Notes: generated by a model not told the origin, from the letters alone. A stretch of 64,000 nt of DNA from Psococerastis gibbosa (GCA_963971405.1 OZ020489.1:39546539-39610538), one strand, 5' to 3'; counted from the first letter of the stretch, positions 1-11,981 are shown. Numbers and translations: made by a program.

Positions 1-329
1 CATGGTGGTAATAACTCTGTTGGCACAGCATCCAAAAACTCTTATTCTCGTTTTTCATACTTTTTGCACTGTTGAATTGCACTACTGTAATTTTCACATC
101 GCATTTCTGACATCACAATTTACTACATCTGCACTCGAGAAAAATTCATTAATTCACAGCAACGCGGAAAATTTTAAAATTGAACATTTATCTGCATTCC
201 AACTTTCTTGAAGCTTTGAATTCCAGTTTTCCAATATGTTTTGACTATTGTTGCAACCCTTTTTTTAAGTTGTATTAAGAAAACATTTCCATTTTTTCCA
301 TTTCTATGGGTTTACATGGTAGAAGGCCA

Positions 330-740
330 TAAGGGAGTTACACTGGGAAGAAAGATCGCCGGAGAAGTTTGGGGCTCTCAACTGAGGACGCACAGATCAG
401 GACTTTGTGGAAACGCTGAGGTCCCAGAAACTCAAAATAGTGTCATTCTGTTAATCTATTCGTCAATTTTCGGGCAAACTACATAACAGATCTTGATGAA
501 TTGTGGCATGCTGTTTCACAAAATTTACGCCTATCAAGACAGTTTTTTTGGCCCAAAATACTCAAAGAAAAACGGCTTAACAATGTTTTCTTTTCTAAAA
601 AAAAGCCCAAAATGTTCAACTCACATATTATGTTGCAGTATTTACCAGTATGAAAAAAGCCCGTTAGGTTGCTTCGCTTTGATAGTTCCGTTCTGGGGGG
701 GGGGGGGGGCAAAAAAATAGAAGACTCAATTTTCATAAAT
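330..740 (-). repeat. Degenerate family A element
   Basis: Reads in reverse like the better family A copies. It has the 'gaggtcccagaaac' block, the 'cgtcaattttcgggcaaactac' block, then the 'ttgatagtt ... G-run ... aaaaaaata' end. A G-run of about 15 lies near 697-711. Ends cannot be placed exactly. Confidence 0.5.
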
Positions 741-1059
741 AAATAAATAAAAATAATAATAACAAAAAAATAATTATATACTCATTTAATAAATAATATT
801 AATTTAATTTAATTTAATTAAAAAAAAAAATCAAAATGAACATTAATTAATTCAACCAACGTTAAACCGCATACGGGCAAGTACCTTGCGGTATATCCAC
901 TGTCATAATTTATTGTAATTGTATGTGTTGGTAGCAACAAATTACTGTCATATTATTATTATATATATATTTCTGTTAAATTATACAATCAAGTAATCAA
1001 CAAGTGATAATCGTCAATCGTCAAGAACGTATAAAGTGATATAACACCACGGAGTCGAA

Positions 1060-1210
1060 TGAAGACAGTTGCTGCTGAACCTCCTAGATACAATCTTAGA
1101 AGTCAACGCAGTTCCACTGAAGATGTCGACCGCAGATGTTGACGAAACGTTTGGAAGTTCGCATTCATTTCGACCACGGCCCATCAGCCCGGATTTTACT
1201 GGTTCTTCAT
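1060..1210 (+). repeat. Dispersed repeat family D
   Basis: About 150 bp containing 'gatgtcgaccgcagatgttgacgaaacgttt'-like sequence and ending near 'cccggattttact'. Related copies lie at 6665-6965, 46460-46625, 47910-47990 and 50080-50240. No coding function recognised; it could be the 3' part of a retroelement. Confidence 0.55.
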
Positions 1211-1268
1211 TCGTATAAAGTGAAACGTCAATAAGAAACTGAAATAATAATAATAACTTTTCTGTGGA

Positions 1269-2160
1269 ACCAAAAAACTTATATAATACACTAGAAGAAC
1301 CACTGGCGCTAGTGTCGCATGGTCATTTGACTTCCGCCATTTTTGGCTCACAGCAGGGGGTATTCTGTATTTCATTGAAAAACTAAGAGAAAATGCCTTT
1401 TTGTTGCCCTGTTATTATTGCCTATAATTTAATATTGCATTTGCTACATTTTAAATTTCATAGGGTACAGTACAGTTGCTGTTTTGGATGATTAAACTTA
1501 TTTGATGCTATTGTTTATTTTCAATCCGACATAATTTTCAGCTATTTTGGGAAAGCATATTATTTATAATAGTGAAGTTAGACAGCCTAAATATTTAATA
1601 AAGACACATTTTTTTTTTAAATCTTGGGTTAGGTACCATAAGATAACTATAGAGTATCATTTGGCCCGAAAATTTGAGAATAAAAAATGGCGGATCTTCT
1701 ATTGGTCCCCACCAAAGAACTTCTACTATAATATACTGGAAGTACCATTGGCGCTAGTGTCGCATGGTCATTTGATTTCCGCCATTTTTGGGCTCACAGC
1801 AGGTGGTATTCTGTATTTTATTTAAAAACTAAGAGAAAATAGCTTTTTGTTGCCCTGTTCTTATTGCCTATAATTTAATTTTGCATTTGCTACATTTTAA
1901 ATTTCATAGGGTACAGTACAGTTGCTGTTTTGGATGATTGAACTTTTCTGATGCTATTGTTTATTTTTAATCCACATAATTTTCAGCTATTTTGGGAAAG
2001 CATATTAATTATAATAATGAAGTTAGACAGCCTAAATATTTAATAAAGACACATTTTTTTTGTTTTAAAAATTTTGGGTTAGGTACCATAAGATAACTAT
2101 ACTTTCATTTGGCGCGAAAATGTGAGGCCAAAAGATGGCGGATCTTCTATTGGTCCCCAC
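1269..2160 (+). repeat. Tandem duplication, two ~445-bp units
   Basis: Unit 1 is about 1269-1711 and unit 2 about 1712-2160. Both run from 'ccaaa(a/g)aact' through 'ggcgctagtgtcgcatggtc' and 'gggtacagtacagttgctg' to 'ggcggatcttctattggtcc'. The units differ by scattered substitutions and short indels. A 92-codon open frame in the middle is not shared in length by both units, so I do not call it a gene. Confidence 0.8.
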
Positions 2161-2219
2161 TTCCGCAAGCAAATCATATGAAGGTGTCGGGGCTTTGTGG
2201 AACTATTCTACATCGGTCG

Positions 2220-2665
2220 TGTTTACGACTTTTAACTTTAGGCAGGCTATGGTTTTAGTTGTTGCTAAATAGAGTTACAAAACCAAGCAAAAATTTTATT
2301 TTGCTGAAAAACTATTTTTTTAACGAAATGCATTAATCCGTTAAGCATTGCATATACATTGACAATACTATTGTGTATAGTATTATCGTGGCCTCTCAAT
2401 GATAGGGAATGCAATCGTCCCATTCATGATTAATGCTTTGGGATAGAGGAAATCGAAGCAGCCTAAATTTATCCCTTGTACAAGTATTTACCATCGAAGT
2501 GCAGTACGATATTACGGTACGTATACATTATTCTGGATTGTATAATTGAACAGAATTATTTATTTATTTATTTATTTACAGGTATACTGTATATAATATG
2601 ATAATTGATTAATAGGAAAGCTTGCACGAATTTACTCGTACTGGTTAATTGATTTGCATTACATA
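2220..2665 (-). repeat. Divergent family A remnant
   Basis: Contains 'aatgctttgggatagaggaaatcga' and a 'gcttgcacgaatttactcgtac' end, both matching the divergent family A copy at 55003-55775. Assignment rests on these blocks only. Confidence 0.4.
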
Positions 2666-2674
2666 AAAGTGTCA

Positions 2675-2893
2675 AGACATGTAATGTAGTGGTACGGACT
2701 CTGACTTTCACCCGAAAGGTTGTTGGTTCGAGTCCCTACACTTCCTTCATTTTCTGGCCATTTCTCTTCATGCATATAAAGCAGGCGGTCCCGGGCCTTC
2801 CTACTTGAGTGTAAGAGAGGGCTTTATAGCTCTAACTCCGCTAGGTTGGCTTAGTAATAGAACAAAAAAGTCTTTATTTATTTATTTATTTTA
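2675..2893 (+). repeat. SINE-1, full-length copy
   Basis: tRNA-related head with a perfect RNA polymerase III B box (GGTTCGAGTCC) after an A-box-like 'tagtggtacgg'. A body with 'ctggccat' and 'gcaggcggtcccggg' follows, then the tail 'gagtgtaagagagggc...ctccgctaggttgg' and a TTTA-repeat end. Other copies: 9040-9565, 13497-13667 (-), 16559-16815 (-), 29708-30300, 34180-34336, 38178-38417 (-), 54541-54757 (-). Confidence 0.8.
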
Positions 2894-2904
2894 AAAGTAC
2901 GGTG

Positions 2905-3392
2905 CCTAGATAGTCCACTACTTGCTAAAACTGGGACCTCGTGACAGTTGTCGATCTCACTTCATAACATTAAAAATCATGACAGCCCCAAGTCCTTACA
3001 TATTAAAACCTGAGGTGTGGGGAAAATTTAAACAACATGGGGACACCCACACCTACAACACGAGGCAAAGGGGAGACCTTGTAAGGCCAGCAACACGCAC
3101 AGCCAAGTGTGAGCGACTGGATTCTATACTACAAGGTTTCGCCTATCGTAGAAAACTCCCGATTGAACTGAGAGCGGCGAGAAATGCTACTAACTTCTCT
3201 AAATTACTTACAGACCATTTCTTAGAGAAAGCTATCTACGCTGTTACTGAGGCACTAACACAATGACAAAACTACCTGTTTTTGACGATATTTTAATGAT
3301 TTTACTTTATATACTTTCTTGTCAATTATTTGTTCGTCACTTGATTGTATATTTTAACAGAATAAAATATATTATTTATTTATTTATTTATA
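2905..3392 (+). pseudogene. 3' end of a non-LTR retrotransposon (C-terminal ORF2 plus 3' UTR)
   Basis: The frame 2922-3266 (114 codons) resembles the C-terminus of Jockey/CR1-type reverse transcriptase ORFs: 'LKIMTAPSPYIL', then HTYNTRQRGD, then a basic stretch and 'RRKLPIELR...F..LL'. After its stop comes about 120 bp of 3' UTR ending in a TTTA microsatellite, as expected of a 5'-truncated insertion. The polymerase core is absent. A second, more decayed copy of the same end lies at 57030-57320. Confidence 0.7.
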
Positions 3393-3399
3393 GGTAAAT

Positions 3400-4080
3400 A
3401 TTCTGTTTCCGAACTTTAAAACATAATGATCCTCAACAATAAACTGATGATTACAAAGTAAAATTATTGTGTGCAAGAGAATAAAAGAAGCAATAGAATT
3501 AACTAGACCGAAAAATTGTAAAAGGGCTTAAAAGAATCGGAATTTTATTTTTTACCCAAAAGAGAGAAAAATATAATTAATTATGGGTGGATAAGACAGA
3601 GACAATCTTCCGACCAATGCTTTTCTTTGACAATGTGTCAAATTGCTCATGATTAAGGATTTCTTTTGAGAGATTTACAGACTTTCAATTCAAAAAGGAA
3701 AATTAATTTATGGAAAATATCAATTTATTTGTAAGTAAAACCCCCTTTGAAAAATTTTCCGACAAATCTATTGTCAGTTTTGCCTGCATTGGAGCAGTAG
3801 GTTCGATCTCTATCTATCTAATAATGGAAAATCCGGTAAGAAAGGAAAATTGTTAGCCCTTTTCGAAGCGGAAGGTAGCTAAGCCGGATATTAAAGGCTG
3901 GATGAAAGCTGACATTTTGTTGTGTTTGCTTTCACTATCGTCCCACAATGAAATTAATGATCGAATGAAAATATTAAGAGGATATTTTTGTAGAAGAAAA
4001 AATTATTTATTTTTTATCGTATAATCAATATTTAATAACATTAGGTTAATTGAAATGGGAGAAGGGATCGAAGCTTATAA
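3400..4080. other. No recognisable feature
   Basis: AT-rich sequence without a supportable frame, RNA gene or repeat match inside the window. Confidence 0.5.
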
Positions 4081-4855
4081 GAACCGGTCCGAGTTTACTC
4101 GAACATGCTTTCCAATTTATCAACATTTGTAGATGGAGAATATGAACAATTTCATGGTAAATAATTTTCCAGTGGTAAATTTCCGATATCTCGGGGGGAG
4201 GGGGGGGTTTCCACCTGACGTCACTGGCTTTGAGTGCGAATTTTCTATCATTTTTTCAACAAATAAATATTTGTGCAAAACCAAATAGGTTTTTGGCAAG
4301 AAACCTATCCGGTTCCGTTACTCAATTTATCACCTAAAACATGCCTGAAGGTAGAAATCATCGATAGAAAGGTTTCACAAAAAAATTATTTTTTAGTACT
4401 TTTACATTAAATTTTTTATTTTTTTTTTACCCCCAGAAGCAAACTATCAAGGGGCAAGCAACCCCCCGCATTTTGTTAACATTAATAACGACTACAATAT
4501 ATGTGAATTAAAAAGAAATAGTTGGAGCCATTTTTGAGAAATAATTTTTTTAGACGTTTTTTTTGGAGTTTTTTGAGAATAAACCCCCCCCCCCCCCAAA
4601 TTGAGTTAGCCCAAAATAAAAACAACTCTCTCGAGACATGATGTTTGGAACCTATATGCAAAATTTCATCAAAATCGGCCGAGTAGTTTGCCCGGAAATC
4701 GACGAACAGACAGACAGACAGACAGACATTTCGTAAAAACCACTTTTTGGTTTCTTGGGACCTCAAAACATGTAAATACATTGAAATCTCGGAATCAAAA
4801 ATTTCGACCATCACAAAGCTTTCCTTAGTAGCCAACGTATAAATTGGAAAGCAAA
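4081..4855 (+). repeat. Family A element, near complete
   Basis: Begins 'gaaccggtccgagtttactc' and ends near 'aaattggaaagcaaaaat'. Between lie a G-run before 'cacctgacgtcact', the 'atcatcgatagaaagg' block, a C-run, the 'cggaaatcgacgaacagac' block with a CAGA microsatellite, and 'ctcggaatc'. GCTTTCCAATTTAT near the left end is repeated inverted near the right end. The recurring 'open frames' in this family come from the CAGA repeat and are not genes. Confidence 0.75.
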
Positions 4856-4857
4856 AA

Positions 4858-4990
4858 TGAAAAAGTCTTTATTGAAAAATAAATAAATATAGATACAGCG
4901 AGATTAGGGCCTATGGCCCTCTCCTACGCCTAACTGTACAATATATCAACGATAGTTTAATTCTCGATGTCAATCTACACCAGCTACAAG
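4858..4990 (-). repeat. LINE-type 3' tail (S3), partial
   Basis: Reverse copy of a tail containing 'agagagggccataggccctaatctcgctgtatct' with an AATAAA-rich end. Longer copies at 46633-47215 and 59165-59440. Confidence 0.55.
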
Positions 4991-5430
4991 CGATAATGGA
5001 CAAGCCGAGCGAACCTTACCATTGACGCAATGAAACAGGCAAAAGCATGACTTAACCAAGTACAGATACGAGTCTAACAGTATTGTAAGATTCTACCTAT
5101 ACTATTTTTATTTACATTTATTTATATTATTTAACAGGCCTAAACAGGCCTTAAAATTTGTACAAAATTGTCGACCACAGTTCCCCTCTTTTTGTAAGCC
5201 AATTCGAGCCTTCCTTCCATTAAAGAAATCAACGGCATCTTTCTTTGTATCGACAACACCAGTCATCTCTAGGAAATTCATGTTTGACTCGTAACAGACA
5301 GAAACATACTGGATCGGAATAATAAGAAATGCACATTATTAAGACAAGACTCAACATGCAGAGGTTGTCTCTTATACCTTTCCAGCAGTGAGGGATGATA
5401 ACGGAAAAAATACATTATGTACACTATGTT

Positions 5431-6260
5431 TGTTTGTTGTTTTTCAACGCCTGCTTTCAGCATTTCTGCTTTAAGCAACCCTGTCAGCCTGGCGGGGGGA
5501 GTGAGTCTGTTTATTAATGAGGCACACTAAGGGCAGACTCCTTTACCTTGGGGAGAAGAGGAGTTGACTGGCAGGGTGGGCCTTCAGATTATAGTGGATT
5601 CCGAACCACTTGGGGAAAATGGTAAAGTCACACGATTAAATTGGAGGTGACCAGGACTCGACACGCACGTAGACTGGCTGGTGTAGTCACAGAACGTTAT
5701 CATGTCCCACCATGCTCCTCTGCTAACGCTGTGCACACTACCAAGTTTGCCGCAGTTTGGAGCACGCTCTGTTCTGCTGGATTCAACGTGGCATGGCCGT
5801 GATGACCTCCAGATTATAGTGGATTCCGAACCACTTGGGGAACATGGTAAAGTCACACGATTAAATCGGAGGTGACCAGGACTCGACACGCACGTAGACT
5901 GGCTGGTGTAGTCACAGAACGTTATCATGTCCCACCATGCTCCTCTGCTAACGCTGTGCACACTACCAAATTTGCCGCAGTTTGGAGCACGCTCTGTTCT
6001 GCTGGATTCAACGTTGCATGGCCGTGATAACCTCCAGATTATAGTGGATTCCGAACCACTTGGGGAACATGGTAAAGTCACACGATTAAATCGGAGGTGA
6101 CCAGGACTCGACACGCACGTAGACTGGCTGGTGTAGTCACAGAACGTTATCATGTCCCACCATGCTCCTCTGCTAACGCTGTGCACACTACCAAGTTTGC
6201 CGCAGTTTGGAGCACGCTCTGTTCTGCTGGATTCAACTTGGCATGGCCGTTGGCATATTA
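5431..6260 (+). repeat. Family C repeat with an exact 225-bp triplication
   Basis: The head (5431-5585) matches the other family C copies: 'cgcctgctttcagcatttctg', then 'ccctgtcagcctggcgggggg'. The body from 'agattatagtggattccg' occurs three times, at 5586, 5811 and 6036, so the period is exactly 225 bp. Because 225 is divisible by three, an antisense frame of 200 codons (5584-6186) stays open through the array; I judge it non-coding because other copies of the element do not keep it. Other copies: 18100-18455 (-), 37241-37525, 44185-44545 (-), 51462-52205, 58203-58570. Confidence 0.85.
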
Positions 6261-6664
6261 TGATTTATGAATACCATCAGAGGTACTTTCAACGAAATTA
6301 GCTATTACAAAGATTGAAAGCACCATTATAAAATAGCATGACTCCTTCAAAGTCCTCATTGTGCCCCAAGTATCTCGTTTCATTATAAGATCGAATATTC
6401 TAATAATTATAACTTAGCCAAACTCCCTTTGGCCAGAAAAGGGTTCTAATTAAACGAACTGAAATGACTCAATTGCATTAGCAGTAATTATTTAATTATC
6501 AATGCCCAGCCCTTACCCTCCTCCCCCCCCCCTTGTCTCTTCCAGCTGCGTCCAACGTTTCTGATTAATTACGGGGCATGTAAATTAATGATACGAAGTT
6601 TTGTATAAGAATTTTTATCACTGTGATTACTCTACAAACTACACTACCATTCAGTAACTTTCAC

Positions 6665-6965
6665 CTTCACGGCTGGAGTCAGATGAAGAAACAGTAGAAT
6701 CCGGGTCGAGCTGAAAGTGAACTTCCATACGTTTCGTCAACAGCTGTGGTTGACATCTTCAGTGGCACTGCGTAGACTTCGTCAAAAGTTGTGGCTCGGC
6801 GGCTCCGTAGCAAGTGACTGAGTTGGGAGCTGTGCCCTAAGATATAAAGCCGGACGTTGCCGACCGCAGCTGTTGGCGAAATGTATGGATGTTCATTTTC
6901 AGATACGCCAGTTTTAAGGAACTGCTTCCTGATACTTAGTCTTATGTTGACAGATTCCATGATTT
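6665..6965 (-). repeat. Family D repeat, two partial units
   Basis: Contains 'cgtttcgtcaacagctgtggttgacatcttc' in one half and 'gccgaccgcagctgttggcgaaatg' in the other, so two related blocks face each other. Confidence 0.5.
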
Positions 6966-6999
6966 TGGTTTGTTATTGAAGGTTACTTTCGCTTCCTGA

Positions 7000-8590
7000 A
7001 TATGGCTGCTTATTTCACCTGCTGAGCTATTGCCTTCAGCTATACATAGGTATAGTGCTACCCGGGTACATAAATAGATAATAAATAACACTCCATATGA
7101 ACTGTGGTTTTAAGGAGTTGTAAAGTTCATTAAAATCTCTTTCTAAATGGTTGCCTAAAAATAATGTGAAAAGAAACCGAGCACGATAGAATTCCAATAA
7201 ATGTCATAATATTATTTTGTAATATACGACAGGATTATTAAACGTCTAGACGGCTGAGTCGTACGTACAGTATTTTGAGATTGAACAAGGTACAACAAAC
7301 AATTTGTGTTATTGTGTTAAAAGTAATAACTTTGCGAAGTCTTTCACTCTACGAGCTAGTAAAATATTAACAGTCAATATCATAAAAAATGAAAGTGGAA
7401 AGTTTCTCTCTACCCTTCCCTTGATATATTGTGTATCACCTAACGCTTACATTGAAGAAGTAGAAAAGGCCCTCAGTTGGTACCGTGGAAATAAAACTCA
7501 TATTGTATGACTTTTTGTACGACTAACCACGACCACAACGCCAATAAAGCACTCTAAGCGCAAATTTAGCGTATATCACTAAGTTTAGGTACGTAGGCAC
7601 TTCCCCCTTACGCTTAGCATTAGAAACACCCCTATTTTCCCGCTTTTTTATTAAAAAAGAGACTCCCTTCCCCCCCCCCCCCCCCCATCCCTGTCTGCAG
7701 TTTTATTTATAAGTCTTCACCTGTAAAATCTATAGTTTTTACCTTAAAAATTCGTCAATCCCCAATATTTCGCACCTATATTGTTAAAAAAAAACCTCAG
7801 AGGAGGAGAGTCATTTTAATTTGTCTTGGTCTACAAAATCTAAACTTTACTAAACTCAAAATGGGTAAACTCTCACTATTCCGGTCCTTTTTTTTGAAAA
7901 AGTTTCCCCGGGGGAGACCCTCGAGACCCCCTGTTGGTAGTTTACTAAATTTCCATCCCCAAAAATGTTATCTGTAATATAGTACTATCAATATACGTTA
8001 CCACACTTTTCCACGGCAATTTTTCCAAACATTTTCCTCTAACCAGGTCTCTACTGTTAATGTACCTACTGTACTGTAATGTTACTGCACTGTAACCAAC
8101 TGTTCGCAAACATGCATATGCATAAAATTATACCTCCCCCCCCCCCTTCACCGAAGTAGAATACTTATATGCGTGCCTGATGCGTTCCATCTTGTTCCAT
8201 TCTAACAATTTCATATGTTCCATCGTAGAATAGCTTACGACTGTATAAGGCGAGTGGGTAGGAAGTGACCTTTATGTGAACCCCAGTTTCCTCCATGCCC
8301 CCCCCCCCTCTCCCGTCTCACCCACTGTTCCAGTAGTGTCTTTCTTTACGGCCGCAAACTCGCGATAAAACATGGTAATGGCTTTTACACCCCCAGCTTG
8401 TCTTTTTATTTGATTTCCTTTTTTTCCTTAATGATCTTTTAATTATTCTTTTTATGGGTCGTGTATTTTTCAAGTATTACTTACGTATACATGCGTCTCA
8501 CATCTTCATGCCAATAAACCATTTATTATAATTTGTTTTTGTCTGCTGCTCGGCGTCACTTTTGTGATTTTTAATGTAATTAGTATCGAA
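7000..8590. other. No gene; several C-runs and one decayed MITE-like block
   Basis: C-runs near 7671-7686, 8138-8147 and 8300-8309. About 7640-7980 has the same order of blocks ('actatt(t)c..gtcct', 'ccccgggggagaccc') as the 283-bp hAT-type MITE at 9180, so it may be an old relative. Nothing else recognised. Confidence 0.4.
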
Positions 8591-8729
8591 TTTCAGGGTT
8601 GGCACGAAGACTACGGCCGGTTTCTTTAACCATCAAACAACTCGGCTTCCGTATCCATTTGCCTCCGGTCCTCAGCATTGGGGACTCTCTTATTAGATGT
8701 GCATTGGATGCAGCCTTTCAAAACGCATT

Positions 8730-8850
8730 TGGAAAAGAGTCACAGCTGAGTTACGACACGTCTTCGTTTGCAGAGACGTTGAGGCTCGCACAAGTACAAG
8801 CACGTTACCACCTTGCCATCGAATGTACAAGATATCATGTCAAAAACTGA
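8730..8850 (+). repeat. Family E fragment
   Basis: Shares 'acgacacgtct', 'gaggctcgcacaagtacaagcacgttacc' and 'gccatcgaatg' with family E at 11975-12170 and 56214-56580. The open frame 8599-8850 ends in it and is not supported as a gene. Confidence 0.5.
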
Positions 8851-9039
8851 GTTTATCCCTCTTCCTCTTCAGGTATGCATTCCAGATTTTTCTAGATTAC
8901 ACGTTATCATGCTTTCGCCTGTTACATTACTTCGATGGTAAGCTCGACTAAGCTTGTCTCCATTATTGCATGTAGCCGGTGTAGTTAAACATCGAGGACG
9001 TATACCAGTTTACCAATGACAAAAAAATAATATAATGTT

Positions 9040-9565
9040 TAAAATGTCTGGATATGTGGAATAGTGGTTCAGACTCTGACTTTCACCCGAAAGTTTGTTG
9101 GGTAGAGTCTGACACTTGTTACATTTTCTGGTCATGCCTCAGAAGGCATGTAAAGGAGGCGGTCCCGGGTCGTCCTAGTTAGGCGCGGATCTACGGGGGG
9201 GGGGGCTATGGGGGCAATGCCCCCCCCCCCCAATAGATTCCTCAAAATGCGTAAAACCCCACTATTTCAGTCCTGTTTTCTCAAATTTTCTCCCGGGGGA
9301 GACCCGCGGGCCCCCCTTGTGCTCGATTGTACTAATTACTTATAATATAGAACCCTTATGCTCTGAAATCGCGTTAGTCCCCAATATTGCAGCCCTACTT
9401 AAAAAAATATACATAAATTTAATCTTAGCCCCCTCCTTGGTCTCATTCTAGATCCGCGCCTGGTCCTAGTTGAGTGTAAGGGAGGTCTTAATAGCCCTAA
9501 CTCCGCTAGGTTGGCTAAGAAATAGCATACAAAAAGTAAATATTTATTTATTTATTTATTATAAA
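9040..9565 (+). repeat. SINE-1 copy split by a hAT-type MITE
   Basis: Left part 9040-9179, right part 9471-9565; removing 9180-9470 restores the uninterrupted SINE sequence across 'gtcctagttgagtgtaag'. Confidence 0.8.
9180..9462. mobile_element. hAT-type MITE, 283 bp
   Basis: Terminal inverted repeats read (C)AGGCGCGGATCTA at the left and TAGATCCGCGCCTG at the right. It is flanked by a perfect 8-bp target duplication GTCCTAGT (9172-9179 and 9463-9470). CAG...CTG ends and 8-bp duplications are characteristic of the hAT superfamily. No transposase frame. A second copy of the same length is at 30563-30845. Confidence 0.85.
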
Positions 9566-9640
9566 ATCCAGGGGTCGTTGGCATTGGACAAGGGACTGTT
9601 AGCCTAGGCTTATAAAAGTTCTTCAGGGCATTATTATTTA
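9566..9640 (+). repeat. Family F fragment
   Basis: 'ggggtcgttggcattggacaagggact' recurs at 18565-18605 and, slightly changed, at 45005-45035. Confidence 0.45.
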
Positions 9641-10330
9641 TTTATTTTATCTACTCAAAGGATTCTCAATGATGAGAAGCAATGGGTCTCCTACGTACGT
9701 TTATACACTTTTCAAAAAGTTCAAATACTGTAGCTTAGTGCTGCTCAACTTTAAAAAAACTGAATAAGGGAACAAGTACAGCCCTGTTTATACGGGAAAT
9801 ATTTTATATTGGGGGGATGAAAAAATTGGACAGAATGAAGATTGATTGCGTGTGTAAATCTGAAACGGGCCAATGGCCGTCATGTTTCACCACGATTTCA
9901 CATTATTTGACAGAAGCTCGCTATAGTATCGGTTTAAAACCGCATCTACCATTTACAGATAAGGGAATTTATGAACAATATTGTCTGTTATAACGGAACT
10001 TTGGTCAAATATATATTTTTGGACGAAAAGTAACGTGCTGTATAGTTTTATTTTTTAAATTGATAGGTATTCATAGTCGAAAAATAGCCTAAATTTTATA
10101 ACGCAATAATAAATTATGCTTAACTCGTAGCACGTGTAGTTACACTTGTAAGTTCGTGAAAAATAACGTATAGTAGGCTAGATCTAGATATCTACCAATG
10201 ATGACTGCACAGGTTGTCAAAGTCAATATTTACAAAAAGAAACACTGTGCTACCATAATTTAAGCCAACTATACTAAACAAAGAGATAGACCGTCATTTA
10301 TACAACATTATTGAAAGGACCTTAAACTTT
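9641..10330. other. No recognisable feature
   Basis: AT-rich, no supportable frame or repeat match. Confidence 0.4.
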
Positions 10331-10331
10331 G

Positions 10332-10976
10332 CAGCAGCCCGATCATAATACCGGGGTTAATAATCCCATGTCAAATCAAATCAAATCAAATTTATTAAAT
10401 CAAATCAAAACAACATTTACAATATTAAAAAAGAAATGTCACTTGATGTTATTAGGCCTACTTTAATTGTTTAAATGAACAGTAAATTTCAGAATTTTTT
10501 AAATTGTGATGTTGGCAATACTGAAGAACTGAACTGACGCCACGCTGCCGTAGCAAATATAAATAGCAAAATTAATATAAGACCATAGAAGCCCTAGAAA
10601 TAAGCAAGTTTTAACTTTGAATTAATATATTAAGAATTTTAAATAATTTGTCTAAATCTAAGGCTGAAAATAATTAAGAAAGTCACCAAAAATATAGCCG
10701 AAGATCATTCAATTGTTTAAATAGGCACAGTTGGAATTTTCCGCGCTTAGCACTCTTGCGACGATTACCAACATCTAAAATTAAAACATTCTGAAATTAA
10801 CTGTTCACTTATTTTAAACCATTGCATTAATACCATCACGTGACGTGTTATTATACAAACCTATATAAACAATTGAATTAATGCCATCACGTGACGTGGT
10901 ATTATATTAACCTTGGTATTAAAATCGCAGTTTAGTGTAAGAAATAATTATTATTATTGCCACGATCGGGCTGCTG
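10332..10976. mobile_element. Candidate non-autonomous DNA transposon, 645 bp
   Basis: CAGCAGCCCGATC at the left end is repeated perfectly inverted (GATCGGGCTGCTG) at the right end. Inside, a block with ATCACGTGACGT occurs twice in direct orientation (near 10836 and 10887). No clear target duplication was found, so the outer limits are uncertain. No coding capacity. Confidence 0.45.
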
Positions 10977-11600
10977 GGGCATGGAAACTTAAAAAATAAC
11001 TATACCAAAGAAAGGCTGTCAATAAATTCCAAAAGAAGAAAAACATAAATTTTATGAGGCACAGAGGGAGATATGTCAAAAATGGTATTATATAAACTGC
11101 TCGCAACTCAGTAGCTATGAGTTACGTGCTCTTTTGCAGCTATACAATTCTGAATACAATCGATGAACATTATAACGGAATTGAGGGAAAAGGTCATCAA
11201 ACCCAGAATGTATAAACCATATTTCTGCAGCCCCCATATCAGCCTATTTTCAGTCCATTAATCGAAGAATACCGCTTTTAAGGATTTGCAAAACATATCG
11301 GGACAAATTGTTGACTCAGGCAGAAGTTACCGATCCTGACATTAAATCAATTTTACACGACAATTACTTTCACATGACTTTGCTTTTTCCCCCTTTTCAT
11401 AGCGAAATGAAAGAGATGGGGAAATTTGTTTTACTACCTTTTAATGTCGATCAGAATTGCTAGAAAAAATTATTAACGTGTACTATTTTACGCCTGAAAC
11501 TAATCTTACGTATGTCTGGTCGATGGTTCTTGGTCCGAATTACATTGCAGCACCAAACGCTTCGTCACTTGTGAACTTCTTCGGTATCATCATTCATCAA
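10977..11600. other. No recognisable feature
   Basis: No supportable gene or repeat match. Confidence 0.4.
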
Positions 11601-11609
11601 AGGTATAGG

Positions 11610-11981
11610 TGTAGAAGACAGTGAAGACATTAAGTTAGATAGGGTTGGTAAATTGCAAGTAGTTCCGTAGTTACTTTCAATTGTTACGTTACTAACAACT
11701 AGCTAACGAACAAACACTCGAGCGCATCCTAAATGTTCTAGAAAGTGTCCAACTTACAAATACGATCATCATGCAGCTATACGAATGAATGAATGAAATA
11801 TTTATATTGAAACACACAATACAATGCAGTACAATACAATTTTAAATAGACTAAAAACACTTAAAATCTAACATTTAACTTTACTTATATACGCTACACA
11901 CATACACCTAGCGTGGCGTTTAGAAGACATTAAGTTAGATAGGGATGGTAAATTGCACTTAATACCTTGCAATTGCTCCGT

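Noticed and set aside
5584-6186. 200-codon antisense open frame
   Set aside because: It is three copies of a 75-codon translation of the family C repeat; other family C copies do not keep it.
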